Assembly: GCA_029267315.1 (NCBI GenBank)
Contig: JAJUJD010000013.1
Span: 1 to 35,647, forward strand
Direction: 5' to 3'
Source: Alcaligenaceae bacterium
GTDB lineage: Bacteria > Pseudomonadota > Gammaproteobacteria > Burkholderiales > Burkholderiaceae_B
Length of the DNA: 35,647 nt
The notes under the pieces were generated by a model. The model made no database searches. It was not told the DNA's origin and saw only the letters and a program-made list of their open reading frames with translations. A program made the position numbers and the translations under genes. Position 1 is the stretch's first letter, and every line of letters starts with the position of its first letter. Positions 27,321 to 35,647 of the stretch are shown here, piece after piece.

Positions 27321-29122
27321 AAGCTCTCCATACCCGTGTGAGCCAGCGCACTTACCTGACACATCCATTCAGAGGGGACCAGTCGAGGATTTTCTGAAAA
27401 GCATTCTGGCTGAACCCCGCAGCCTTCAAAACGAGGATCCGGCTCCCCCCGATAAACGAAAAGATCCTGCGTCTGTATACGCCCGGCCTCTATACCGGTC
27501 ACTTCCACTATGGCGACGACCAAGCGCCGCCCGTCGGATAGCCGGGCTTGCTGAACGATGATGTCTACTGCCGCGGCAATATGTTCACGGATGGCGGAGA
27601 GTGGCAGATCCATGCCCGCCATGAGGACCATGGTTTCCAAGCGGGACAGCGCATCCCGCGGTGAATTGGCGTGCAAAGTAGTGAGAGACCCCTCATGGCC
27701 AGTGTTCATTGCCGCCAGCATGTCGAAAGCTTCAGCACCACGACATTCTCCGACGATGATGCGGTCGGGCCTCATGCGCAGCGCATTTCGTACAAGGTCA
27801 CGAATTTCTATTCTGCCTTTACCTTCTGCATTGGGCGGCCTGGCTTCCAGCGCGACAAGATGTTCGTGACTCAGCTTCAGTTCCGCTGCATCCTCGATCG
27901 TGATCAGGCGCTCCCCTTCTGGAATGCAGTTCGAAAGAATATTGAGGAGGGTCGTTTTGCCGGACCCTGTCCCCCCCGACACGAGTATGCTCTTACGCGA
28001 TTCCACACAGACGCTGAGAAATTGCGCCATGTAAGTATCAAGACTACCCGCCGCAAGAAGGTCGGCCATGGTAAGGCGGCGTTGCGGAAACTTGCGGATG
28101 GTCAGGCACGGACCGCGCAGGGCAATGGGCGGAATTACTGCATTTACTCGCGATCCATCCTTGAGCCGGGCGTCCACCATGGGAGACGACTCGTCCACGC
28201 GTCTTCCAAGCGGCGCAACGATACGATCAATGACAGCGCGAACGGCTTGATCGCTACTGAAACTGCGTGGGAGACGGTGCAGCTTGCCCGACTGCTCGAC
28301 AAATACCTCATCATGGGCGTTCACCATGATTTCACTTATTGAAGGGTCTGACAGCAGCGGTTCGAGGAGGCCCAGCCCCACCGCCTCATCTACGATTTCT
28401 CTAAGTAATTGTTCCTTGTCGGCGTTGGAGGGCAGCTCCATGTCATCGGCCAAGATGCGAGTCAATGCCTCCGCCGCTTCTTGACGCAGGACATCATCGC
28501 TGAGTGTCAGGATATCTCGGCGCCGCAAATCCAATGTCTCGAGCAGAGCCTTATGCAGGCGCCGGCGGTGGTGAATCTCCTCGTTGTGCTCCGAGCCGCT
28601 GTGCGAGTGTTGTCGTAGACGCGTACCTTGCTGTTGCGAAGTAAATTTTTCGGAGGCGTCCGGCAAATCCTCGGATCCCAGTGTTTCGTAAACCTCTGAA
28701 CCTGGCTTGGAATTGCTTGCGACTATGGCGCTGCAGGCGGCCATGTGTACTAATTCTGATACGTCGCCAGATCTTGCTTCACCATCACGTTGGGTCGGAC
28801 TTCCTGGGACCGAAGACGATGGAGTCCCGGGTTCGGGTAAGTTCAGTACGCGCATCCGACATGGACCAATGACGATTTCATCGTCAACGAGCAGCGGCCC
28901 GTACTGAGCGACCCGTTGTCCATTTACATGGCTTCCTGACAGCCCGCCCAGATCTTCGAGAAACAAGGATGACCCTCTCAGTTGGATTCGAGCGTGATGC
29001 TTTGCCACACGCCATGATCGCAGAGTCAAGGTGCAATCCTCTGCTCGTCCGATAGTGATCGGAAGTGCAAACCGCCTGCACTCGGTTCGCCCATCCTCGT
29101 AAGCCAATTCCATTGTCAACAT
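27308..29122 (-). CDS. cpaF: CpaF/TadA-family secretion ATPase with N-terminal FHA domain
   Basis: FHA-like N-terminus ([29 protein letters not shown]...[12 protein letters not shown]), then CpaF domain with Walker [21 protein letters not shown] and [46 protein letters not shown] extends to 29188. Confidence 0.94.
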   Translation of the reverse strand: MLTMELAYEDGRTECRRFALPITIGRAEDCTLTLRSWRVAKHHARIQLRGSSLFLEDLGGLSGSHVNGQRVAQYGPLLVDDEIVIGPCRMRVLNLPEPGTPSSSVPGSPTQRDGEARSGDVSELVHMAACSAIVASNSKPGSEVYETLGSEDLPDASEKFTSQQQGTRLRQHSHSGSEHNEEIHHRRRLHKALLETLDLRRRDILTLSDDVLRQEAAEALTRILADDMELPSNADKEQLLREIVDEAVGLGLLEPLLSDPSISEIMVNAHDEVFVEQSGKLHRLPRSFSSDQAVRAVIDRIVAPLGRRVDESSPMVDARLKDGSRVNAVIPPIALRGPCLTIRKFPQRRLTMADLLAAGSLDTYMAQFLSVCVESRKSILVSGGTGSGKTTLLNILSNCIPEGERLITIEDAAELKLSHEHLVALEARPPNAEGKGRIEIRDLVRNALRMRPDRIIVGECRGAEAFDMLAAMNTGHEGSLTTLHANSPRDALSRLETMVLMAGMDLPLSAIREHIAAAVDIIVQQARLSDGRRLVVAIVEVTGIEAGRIQTQDLFVYRGEPDPRFEGCGVQPECFSENPRLVPSEWMCQVSALAHTGMESLWRS

Positions 29123-29188
29123 TCGTGTTCCCTCTGACGATGTCTCCTTGCGGTTTCGTGCTGAACTCCCATTCCAACCCCGTCTCAT

Positions 29189-30556
29189 TCATTTGTTCTT
29201 GGGGCTCCATTGACCCCCCTCCCCCTTCCATGGCTGCCACATCGGCGTTGCGGCATTGGGCAAAGGTTTTTGCGGTGCTCCCATGTTCGATTTGATAAGC
29301 AGGGGTTTGTGTGGGAAGCCCTCTTCCAGCAGCGCCCTACCGTCAATGACTCTTTTCTGCAGATCCGGATGATCTGGAGCCGCTACGATCGGGGTGACGA
29401 AAACAGCGAGCTCCGTATCGTTTCTCTGCTTCCTCACTGAGCGAAACAGACTTCCGAGTAGTGGCAGTGCGCCCAGACCCGGAACGCTGTCAATGTTGCG
29501 GGCGTTTTCGCGAGACAAGAACCCAGCTAGTACGAGCGTCTGACCAGAGCGCGCGTTGAATTCTGTGGAGGCCCTACGCGTCTTCAAGGCCGGCCCGTTT
29601 TCTACTGAGAGCGCGTGGTCCACGGAACTTACCTCAACTTCAATCCGGGAACGGACGATGCCATTGCGCTCAACCTTGGGCGTGATGCGCAAGGACACGC
29701 CGTAGGGTTTGAACGCAGTATTGGTAGTACCGTTGGCGTCCGTCGTGGAATATGGCACTTCTCCCCCCGCCAGAAACTCCGCCGTTGAACCGCTGCGCGC
29801 TATGAGCTGGGGCTGCGCCAAGACAATGGCCTGCCCCGCCTGCTGCAGTGCATGCAATTGGGCTGGCCATAGGACGCTTGCACCCAAGTAGCCGGCGGCG
29901 ACTCCAGTCGGAAAGTTGGCGGGTACGACGTTTTCTCCGGGACGCTCAACGATACGACGGCTTCCACTGTCCCACGCAAGGGCGGCATTGATGCCCCCGC
30001 TTGCCGGCGACTGCCACCTTATGCCCAGTTCTTGAATGAGGGACCGTGGTACCTCGAGAACTTGGACATCGAGCATGACCATGCTGTCCCATCCAACCCT
30101 CCCGGTGAAATTCAGTATTTGCGGATAGCGTTGCGCCAGTGCTTCGACACGTAGCAAGTCGTCATCTGACAGCCCGTCCCCCTCCACCAAAAGCTTGTCG
30201 CCTACAGCAGTGAGCGCGACACCAGGGATACGACCCAGTACTTCGCGCAGTTCCTGTTCTATACGCCGGGCGCCTTCGGGGGCCACTTCGACGTCAAACC
30301 GGCGCCTTTTCCCGTCTGCCGACCAAATCTGCAGCACACTGGAGCCCTCATTTCTGGCAAACACAATGACTTCTTTTTCTTCCGTGGTCACGGCATTTAT
30401 GACATGTCCATCGCCGACCGCCACCCTGGCCACGTCAGTGGCGGAGAGCACGCGCACTTCCCCCACCTGCATGTGGAGCACTGTTTCACACCAGGCGGTG
30501 CCCGACTGCATGAAACAGACAAAGAGGACGAGGCGACAGTAGCGGCGGACGCTCAT
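29189..30556 (-). CDS. cpaC: Tad pilus outer-membrane secretin CpaC/RcpA
   Basis: HMQVGEVRVLSATDVARVAVGDGHVINAV (N-domain) and secretin core VLAQPQLIARSGSTAEFLAGGEVPY...VSLRITPKVERNGIVRSRIEVEVSSVD...LGALPLLGSLFRS. Confidence 0.95.
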   Translation of the reverse strand: MSVRRYCRLVLFVCFMQSGTAWCETVLHMQVGEVRVLSATDVARVAVGDGHVINAVTTEEKEVIVFARNEGSSVLQIWSADGKRRRFDVEVAPEGARRIEQELREVLGRIPGVALTAVGDKLLVEGDGLSDDDLLRVEALAQRYPQILNFTGRVGWDSMVMLDVQVLEVPRSLIQELGIRWQSPASGGINAALAWDSGSRRIVERPGENVVPANFPTGVAAGYLGASVLWPAQLHALQQAGQAIVLAQPQLIARSGSTAEFLAGGEVPYSTTDANGTTNTAFKPYGVSLRITPKVERNGIVRSRIEVEVSSVDHALSVENGPALKTRRASTEFNARSGQTLVLAGFLSRENARNIDSVPGLGALPLLGSLFRSVRKQRNDTELAVFVTPIVAAPDHPDLQKRVIDGRALLEEGFPHKPLLIKSNMGAPQKPLPNAATPMWQPWKGEGGQWSPKNK

Positions 30557-30559
30557 GGC

Positions 30560-31552
30560 TCACTCCATGCCGTCCACTGAAATCAGATCTGATGTGAGCA
30601 TGTCGCGATCCGCAATGCGTTGCTGCAGCCAGGCACTGGCAAGCGTCTGAGTATCAGGCAGGTCGAACAGCCCCGAGGGGTTCCTTACGACGGTCGCTTC
30701 CGGTATAAGCCGGGGCACTTTGCGCGGCTGCTGATTTCCATACAGCACGGGAGCCCTTGAAGCAGATCGGACGGGAGGAGGATTCGCCACACCCAGCAGA
30801 CTCGCCAAGTCGCCCCGCACGGCTTTCCTGGTGGGAAGACTGTCGGTCGGGTTGCGCAATACTGCTGTAAGCGTACCGGCTTGGCGAGCGGCGACCAGCT
30901 TGACTGCGTCTTCGGGAGAAGTATCGAGAGTCACGGTCGAGTACCCTCCTCCGGCGGTAACATTTTGCTCATTGATAGAGAGGGTCTGTGTCCCTGTGGC
31001 GAGCACCAGCACCCCTTGCAGTAAGGGGGCGGTTATTCTGCGCCGCTGATAATCGAAGGACACATAGAGATCGATCAGATCGCCCGGTTTCAGCAAGCCG
31101 GAAACCGAATTGATCGCATCAACCGGCATGGTAATGGCCCGTCGCCCTTCACCCAGTTGGGCAGAAAATGCCACATTCACCGTCTCTTGCGCGTGCGCTG
31201 GCACAATGAGATCTCCCGCCTTTAATCCGTGGCGCAGCACCAACCCTATTAGCGCCTCATGGCGACCGGGGGCCAGACTGTCACTGGGTACCAAGTGCAC
31301 CGGAAATTCCCGGGTGGCGAGATGCTCGACAGTGAGCCGTATACCGGGCGGCAGATCGTGGGCCGCTACAACTCGCGACACCATCGGAATACGTGACTGT
31401 GCCTCCAAGCGTTCAACATGACCCTGTATGTGCTGGCGGGCGGCCCAGGCAGCCACGAATCCGGCAAGGATGGCCAGTCCCAGTACAAGCACTGAGCGAG
31501 ACGCTCGACCCTGGTTTCTGAAACTTGGAATCAGTCGCTTCAGCCAGTTCAT
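30560..31552 (-). CDS. cpaB: Tad pilus assembly protein CpaB/RcpC (SAF domain)
   Basis: VVAAHDLPPGIRLTVEHLATREFPVHLVPSDSLAPGRHEALIGLVLRHGLKAGDLI; AITMPVDAINSVSGLLKPGDLIDLYVSFDY. Confidence 0.93.
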   Translation of the reverse strand: MNWLKRLIPSFRNQGRASRSVLVLGLAILAGFVAAWAARQHIQGHVERLEAQSRIPMVSRVVAAHDLPPGIRLTVEHLATREFPVHLVPSDSLAPGRHEALIGLVLRHGLKAGDLIVPAHAQETVNVAFSAQLGEGRRAITMPVDAINSVSGLLKPGDLIDLYVSFDYQRRRITAPLLQGVLVLATGTQTLSINEQNVTAGGGYSTVTLDTSPEDAVKLVAARQAGTLTAVLRNPTDSLPTRKAVRGDLASLLGVANPPPVRSASRAPVLYGNQQPRKVPRLIPEATVVRNPSGLFDLPDTQTLASAWLQQRIADRDMLTSDLISVDGME

Positions 31553-31553
31553 G

Positions 31554-32111
31554 TCAGTGCCCCGGGAGAGTTAGCACAACGCCCAAGCTGCCGGTTTCCG
31601 CAGGCGGAATGATGATGCGACCATCTGCCACTTCGCTTACTGACCCGTTCGGCGCTTCAAGTCCATTCGTCAATTCAAGTATCCCGGTCGGACCAAAATC
31701 GAAAATACGTTCTGGACCCTGGCCCAGCCTGGGAGCGGGGTTCGGGCTACCGGAGCTTCGGGTGGTATTGAGTGTCGAAACATAACCTTGGGCCCCGCCG
31801 GCACTGCCATGAATTTCGGCGAGCAGATGTTCCCCTTCACGCATGCCCGACATCAGCACGCGCCCGTCTCCTACAAGAAACCGCCTTAATTCTTTGTATT
31901 GGCGGGCCAACTCACGCACCGCGGCCTCTGGTGTCAGAGAAGTTGAGAAAGGTCGCACCGACAATTGTTGACCATTCAAACGCAGCTGCCAGGAATCACT
32001 CCATTCGATAATGTCTGCACGCGCTCCCATGCTTGCCGCCCCAAGGACAAGCCCTGCGAAGAGTGACCGCCAGACGGTGCGAACTGTCAGCAGCAAAACC
32101 AAACCGTGCAT
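31554..32111 (-). CDS. Hypothetical exported protein within the Tad operon
   Basis: 185-aa ORF with N-terminal hydrophobic export segment (VWRSLFAGLVLGAASMGARADIIEW); stop 1 nt from cpaB start; no family recognised. Confidence 0.78.
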   Translation of the reverse strand: MHGLVLLLTVRTVWRSLFAGLVLGAASMGARADIIEWSDSWQLRLNGQQLSVRPFSTSLTPEAAVRELARQYKELRRFLVGDGRVLMSGMREGEHLLAEIHGSAGGAQGYVSTLNTTRSSGSPNPAPRLGQGPERIFDFGPTGILELTNGLEAPNGSVSEVADGRIIIPPAETGSLGVVLTLPGH

Positions 32112-32130
32112 TCCCCCTCCTCATCCATAT

Positions 32131-32898
32131 TTATTCAACGATCAGGTATTCGGGCAGCATTCCTGTCCAGCGCGTCAACCAGTCAAACTCGGGGGCTGCC
32201 CTGCTCCATCCCGCGTCAACAGCCGCTGCCCTGCTGACTACAACGGCTCCCGCCTTGGCAGACTGCGCTTGAGCCTCTGACCATGCGTACGAGGAAGCGG
32301 CAGTGATCGCTTGCGTCTGGGTGTCGGATTCGGCATTGCCAGCGCCCGTCAGAATGGACGTGCTGCGCTGAATGCTGGGATAACTACCGTCGAAGGCATC
32401 GAGGCCGAGCAGGCCGTCTTCCCCTGCGACTCCACGCTTACGGAGGTCGTTGCGGAATTGAACGCTCAGCCGGGCACGCAGCACGCCGGTATCCTCAAGG
32501 CCCCATCCCCGCCGGAGTTCCGAGACATTCGGCTGTAGCCCGCCGGGCTGCGCAAAAGCAGTCAGCGTGTCGGAGCGCTGAATGTTCAGGGTCAGATCTG
32601 CGCTTGGATCAACCGCGGCCTTGGCCCGCCGGTCCAACCAACCATGTGCAGCACCCCTGAAGTAGCTGCGCACCATGGCAGCAGGCTCTGCGGCCTGTTC
32701 CGCGCGTGCAGCGACAAATGCTGCATGACGACTGGCGTGTGTCGCCGACAAGGCAATGTCCTGCAGGTGTGCAAGCCAAGGTATGGCCACCCACATGCTC
32801 GCCAAGACCAACATCAGCACGAGCGTCTCGACAATGGCTTGGCCCTTCTGAATCACAACATGCATAACCCATGTTGCAGAGTATCTGGCCGCGAACAT
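32131..32898 (-). CDS. TadE-like pseudopilin/pilus assembly protein
   Basis: ATG 32898 overlaps upstream stop (TGATG); class-III-like N-terminus KGQAIVETLVLMLVLASMWVAIPW. Confidence 0.78.
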   Translation of the reverse strand: MFAARYSATWVMHVVIQKGQAIVETLVLMLVLASMWVAIPWLAHLQDIALSATHASRHAAFVAARAEQAAEPAAMVRSYFRGAAHGWLDRRAKAAVDPSADLTLNIQRSDTLTAFAQPGGLQPNVSELRRGWGLEDTGVLRARLSVQFRNDLRKRGVAGEDGLLGLDAFDGSYPSIQRSTSILTGAGNAESDTQTQAITAASSYAWSEAQAQSAKAGAVVVSRAAAVDAGWSRAAPEFDWLTRWTGMLPEYLIVE

Positions 32899-34238
32899 CA
32901 CTTTTCCCCCTCGGCACTGGGTTTCCTTAGACGCGCGTGCCAATAGGGGTGGAAGGTGCTGGAGAGTTCTCTCAGCCCGTCCATACGATCATGAGGCCGG
33001 CGGAAATATGTTTCCGCGCCGCTGCGCGAATGCAATGTCAGGCCATCGCTCCCTTGCCGTTGCAGGGAGACGGTGAAATGCGCCGTGCTGGCTCGCCCTG
33101 AGGAAGACAGATCATGAAATACGGGAAGGCCCCCGCCTTCCCAGCGTTGTTTATCCCTGTATGCCCAGGAATTCGCCAGGGGGTTGCCGCCGCTATTGGC
33201 TATATCCCATCGCGTCGATTCGCGTACCCAGCGCCAGAAATCCTGCTCGGCAAAATTGTCAGGTGAGTCCTCTACGTACTCAAGATCCAGTAAATTCGAT
33301 TCTCGAGGCGGAATCCAACCCCAGCCCATGGGATATTCCCGGTAATAGCAGCCGATCCAGCGATTGGAACGGAGGGCATGGTAGGACTGCGTGTCGGTCG
33401 ACTGCCAGACCCCTTGCTCGCTCAACACTGTGCTTCCACGACGACGCAATTCATGACGCAATGTTGGACAGCGCGCACTGACCGGAAACAGACTGCGCCT
33501 CATGTAGTCGCGCGGCTCGAGGAATTCGTAAAGCTCAGCCAGCCCCCTGATGAAAGGCTGAAGCATTCGATTGCCGAAATAGGCCGACAGATAACTCGCC
33601 GCATTGTCATCGAAGACGTCCAGCCTGAACTCCGTATCACCGGAATAGTTGGACCGCACAACTTCCTGCATTGCCGCGTCACGTGATTCGGCGAAACGGT
33701 TCGCCACTTGAGACGCAGCCGAGGCCAGGACTGAGCGGTTCAACTCGTCGTGCCGGGCATACGCAGCGGCTAGAGGCCCTTGTTCCCTTGCCATATACTC
33801 CAGGCCACTAGCCTGGAGCGCAGCCAGATAAGCCGCTGCGTGTTCTGCCCCAAAGTGCATGGCAATCACATAGGCTGGTGGATTGGATAGCGATGCACGC
33901 TGTGCCTCCATGCCGGCGAAATGGGCCAGTGACCCGAGTGCTACCAGATGTGCCATGGCTATTTGATGCGCCACCTGAGCCCTATTGATATAAGCAAGCA
34001 TGTTGAGTGCGCGCGCCTGCACCAGCGCTCCGCTGTAAGCTGCGGCGTCAAGCACGTGGTCTTGTCGGGTCTTTTGGGCCAGTACTTTGCCGGCCTCGAA
34101 GTAATGGACCAGGGCCGTGGCCACGGCCCCAGCCAAAAGCAGGCCAAAAACCATCACCTGACCGTGCTGGCGGTCGCGAGCTTGTAGGCGACGGGGCGAT
34201 AGTGTGCTTTGCCTGTTCGCTTGTATGACCATAGACAT
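32898..34238 (-). CDS. TadG-like pilus assembly protein (large)
   Basis: RQHGQVMVFGLLLAGAVATALVHYFEAGKVLAQKTRQDHVLDAAAYSGALVQARALNMLAYINRAQ; single N-terminal TM and large extracytoplasmic region; start overlaps upstream stop (TGATG). Confidence 0.78.
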   Translation of the reverse strand: MSMVIQANRQSTLSPRRLQARDRQHGQVMVFGLLLAGAVATALVHYFEAGKVLAQKTRQDHVLDAAAYSGALVQARALNMLAYINRAQVAHQIAMAHLVALGSLAHFAGMEAQRASLSNPPAYVIAMHFGAEHAAAYLAALQASGLEYMAREQGPLAAAYARHDELNRSVLASAASQVANRFAESRDAAMQEVVRSNYSGDTEFRLDVFDDNAASYLSAYFGNRMLQPFIRGLAELYEFLEPRDYMRRSLFPVSARCPTLRHELRRRGSTVLSEQGVWQSTDTQSYHALRSNRWIGCYYREYPMGWGWIPPRESNLLDLEYVEDSPDNFAEQDFWRWVRESTRWDIANSGGNPLANSWAYRDKQRWEGGGLPVFHDLSSSGRASTAHFTVSLQRQGSDGLTLHSRSGAETYFRRPHDRMDGLRELSSTFHPYWHARLRKPSAEGEK

Positions 34239-34504
34239 CACTGGCCGGCAGCCGCATTGCCGGTAAACGACTTCAAGGTCCGTGCAGCCGTCTGCCCTGC
34301 GGCCGCTTCAGCCGCTGCTTGCGCCATGGCGGACTGCTCGGAACCGTCTTCACCGGCGAGCTCTCGCGCCATAGCGGCTGTCTGAGAACGCACCACCTGG
34401 CCAAACAACTGATAAACGGCAATGGCCGCCACAGCGACCAGCGCCACCACGATGATGTATTCGGTCATCCCCTGACCGGACTGCTTTCTGTCTTTGCGCA
34501 CCAT
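34238..34504 (-). CDS. flp: Flp-like class III pilin/prepilin
   Basis: MVRKDRKQSGQGMTEYIIVVALVAVAAIAVYQLFGQVV: G|QGMTEY processing motif with E5/Y6 and hydrophobic helix; strong SD (GGAGGAG) upstream of ATG. Confidence 0.82.
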   Translation of the reverse strand: MVRKDRKQSGQGMTEYIIVVALVAVAAIAVYQLFGQVVRSQTAAMARELAGEDGSEQSAMAQAAAEAAAGQTAARTLKSFTGNAAAGQ

Positions 34505-34652
34505 CTCTGCTCCTCCATTTGAGCAGCAGTGTGCCGTCCCAACAGGACCCCGCCAATTCGCGAATGCCGAGACGGACGAAATGGTCGCCCGAGCTTTAAA
34601 CTGAAGATCACCCGATGCAAAAAGCGTGAAGTAACGCTAGGCCCGCGCACTT

Positions 34653-35303
34653 ATGACTTCGCTCAATCTCTTCTCCGATGAAGAATCTCGTCAGCCCATA
34701 CCCTTGGGCCCGCAGGCGGTACTCTTGCGTGGTTACGCCCTACCCCTTCTATCTGAGGCCCTTACCGCTCTGAACTTGGTGACTTCGGCCTCTCCCTTTC
34801 GCCACATGCTCACGCCCGGAGGGCGGAAAATGTCAGTCGCGGTGACCAATTGCGGCAGTCTGGGTTGGGTGTCCGACAGCCGTGGTTACCGCTATGCACG
34901 TATTGATCCGCTTACAAATGCGCCATGGCCCGCCATGCCATATAGTTTTCTGCGGCTGGCTCGCACTGCCGCTGAAACCGCCGGGTTCTCTGGATTCGCG
35001 CCGGATGCCTGCCTTATCAACCGCTATCTGCCCGGCGCACGGTTGAGCCTGCATCAGGATCAGGATGAACGCGATTTCAGCGCACCCATTGTGTCGGTGT
35101 CGTTGGGCATGAGCGCCACATTTCTCTTTGGTGGCTTGAAGCGCAACGAGCCGGCCCGCCGAGCTCTGTTGCAACATGGTGACGTCGTCGTGTGGGGAGG
35201 CGCTGATCGGCTCCGTTATCACGGAATCCTTCCGATTAAGGGGCCTGGTCACCCTGAGCTCGGGGAACAGCGTATAAACTTCACGTTTCGCAAGGCAGGC
35301 TGA
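34653..35303 (+). CDS. alkB: DNA oxidative demethylase AlkB
   Basis: 2OG-Fe(II) core: CLINRYLPGARLSLHQDQDERDFSAPIVSVSLGMSATFLFGG...DVVVWGGADRLRYHGI...RINFTFRKAG. Confidence 0.95.
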   Translation: MTSLNLFSDEESRQPIPLGPQAVLLRGYALPLLSEALTALNLVTSASPFRHMLTPGGRKMSVAVTNCGSLGWVSDSRGYRYARIDPLTNAPWPAMPYSFLRLARTAAETAGFSGFAPDACLINRYLPGARLSLHQDQDERDFSAPIVSVSLGMSATFLFGGLKRNEPARRALLQHGDVVVWGGADRLRYHGILPIKGPGHPELGEQRINFTFRKAG

Positions 35304-35345
35304 ACTTGAACTGCCGCTGCTCCACGCTACAGAGGGAAGTGGATC

Positions 35346-35647
35346 TTGTCTTACACAACGCTGTTCTTGATTGTTCTGGCCGCGTTCATACATGCCACCT
35401 GGAATCTGCTCGCTAAACGCGCCGCTCATGCCGGCCCGGCTTTTGTCTTCTACTACAGTGGCATTTCTTGCCTGACTTATCTTCCCTGGGCGCTGTGGCT
35501 CGTGCTGGAAGGCAATTTCACTTTCAGTGTGGCCATTGTGCTCTGTCTTGTAGCCAGCGGCCTTCTTCACCTGGTCTACAGTCTGTTTCTACAACGTGGA
35601 TACCAGGTCGCAGATTTGTCGGTGGTCTACCCCATCGCTCGCGGCAC
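35346..35647 (+). CDS. EamA/DMT-family transporter, N-terminus only, cut by window edge
   Basis: TTG start at 35346 after AGAGGGAAG; LSYTTLFLIVLAAFIHATWNLLAKRAAHAGPAFVFYYSGISCLTYLPWALW...QVADLSVVYPIARG. Confidence 0.8.
   Translation, partial: MSYTTLFLIVLAAFIHATWNLLAKRAAHAGPAFVFYYSGISCLTYLPWALWLVLEGNFTFSVAIVLCLVASGLLHLVYSLFLQRGYQVADLSVVYPIARG

Noticed and set aside
27671-28342. 223-aa plus-strand ORF opposite the FHA-CpaF gene
   Set aside because: Shadow of a strongly recognisable CpaF coding region; no domain or RBS support.
34833-35570. 245-aa minus-strand ORF opposite alkB and the EamA gene
   Set aside because: Spans two well-supported plus-strand genes and reads as low-plausibility sequence.
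1-35647. CRISPR arrays, tRNA/rRNA genes, transposases, integrases, toxin-antitoxin or known defence genes
   Set aside because: None recognised by eye; coding density is high and intergenic gaps are too short for most of these. Divergent small RNAs cannot be excluded without covariance searches.

Overview
GC-rich betaproteobacterial chromosome segment (Alcaligenaceae/Burkholderiales-like by gene content and order; inferred, not searched). From left to right: (1) the end of a TRAP transporter (dctM start, dctQ) next to the block truA-fimV-asd-leuB-leuD-leuC, all on the minus strand; (2) housekeeping genes: M48 lipoprotein protease, aroC, selO, DUF2069, yihY, CBS-domain protein, dusA, thrB and a BPSS1780-like membrane protein; (3) a minus-strand branched-chain-amino-acid-type ABC transporter (livGHMKF) coupled to an AMP-forming acyl-CoA ligase, a TetR regulator and a PaaG-like enoyl-CoA hydratase/isomerase; (4) a compact, non-canonical Tad/Flp pilus locus: Flp-like pilin, TadG-like, TadE-like, a 185-aa unknown exported protein, CpaB, CpaC, an FHA-CpaF fusion, TadB, TadC and DUF192; (5) alkB and the start of an EamA/DMT transporter on the plus strand. 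The most interesting points are the reduced Tad locus, which has no TadZ, prepilin peptidase or TadD in the window but has an FHA-fused ATPase with an apparently degenerate phosphothreonine pocket and an unknown exported protein, and an attenuator-like element with a 14-codon ORF between leuD and leuB. No rRNA, tRNA, CRISPR array, transposase or phage gene was recognised.
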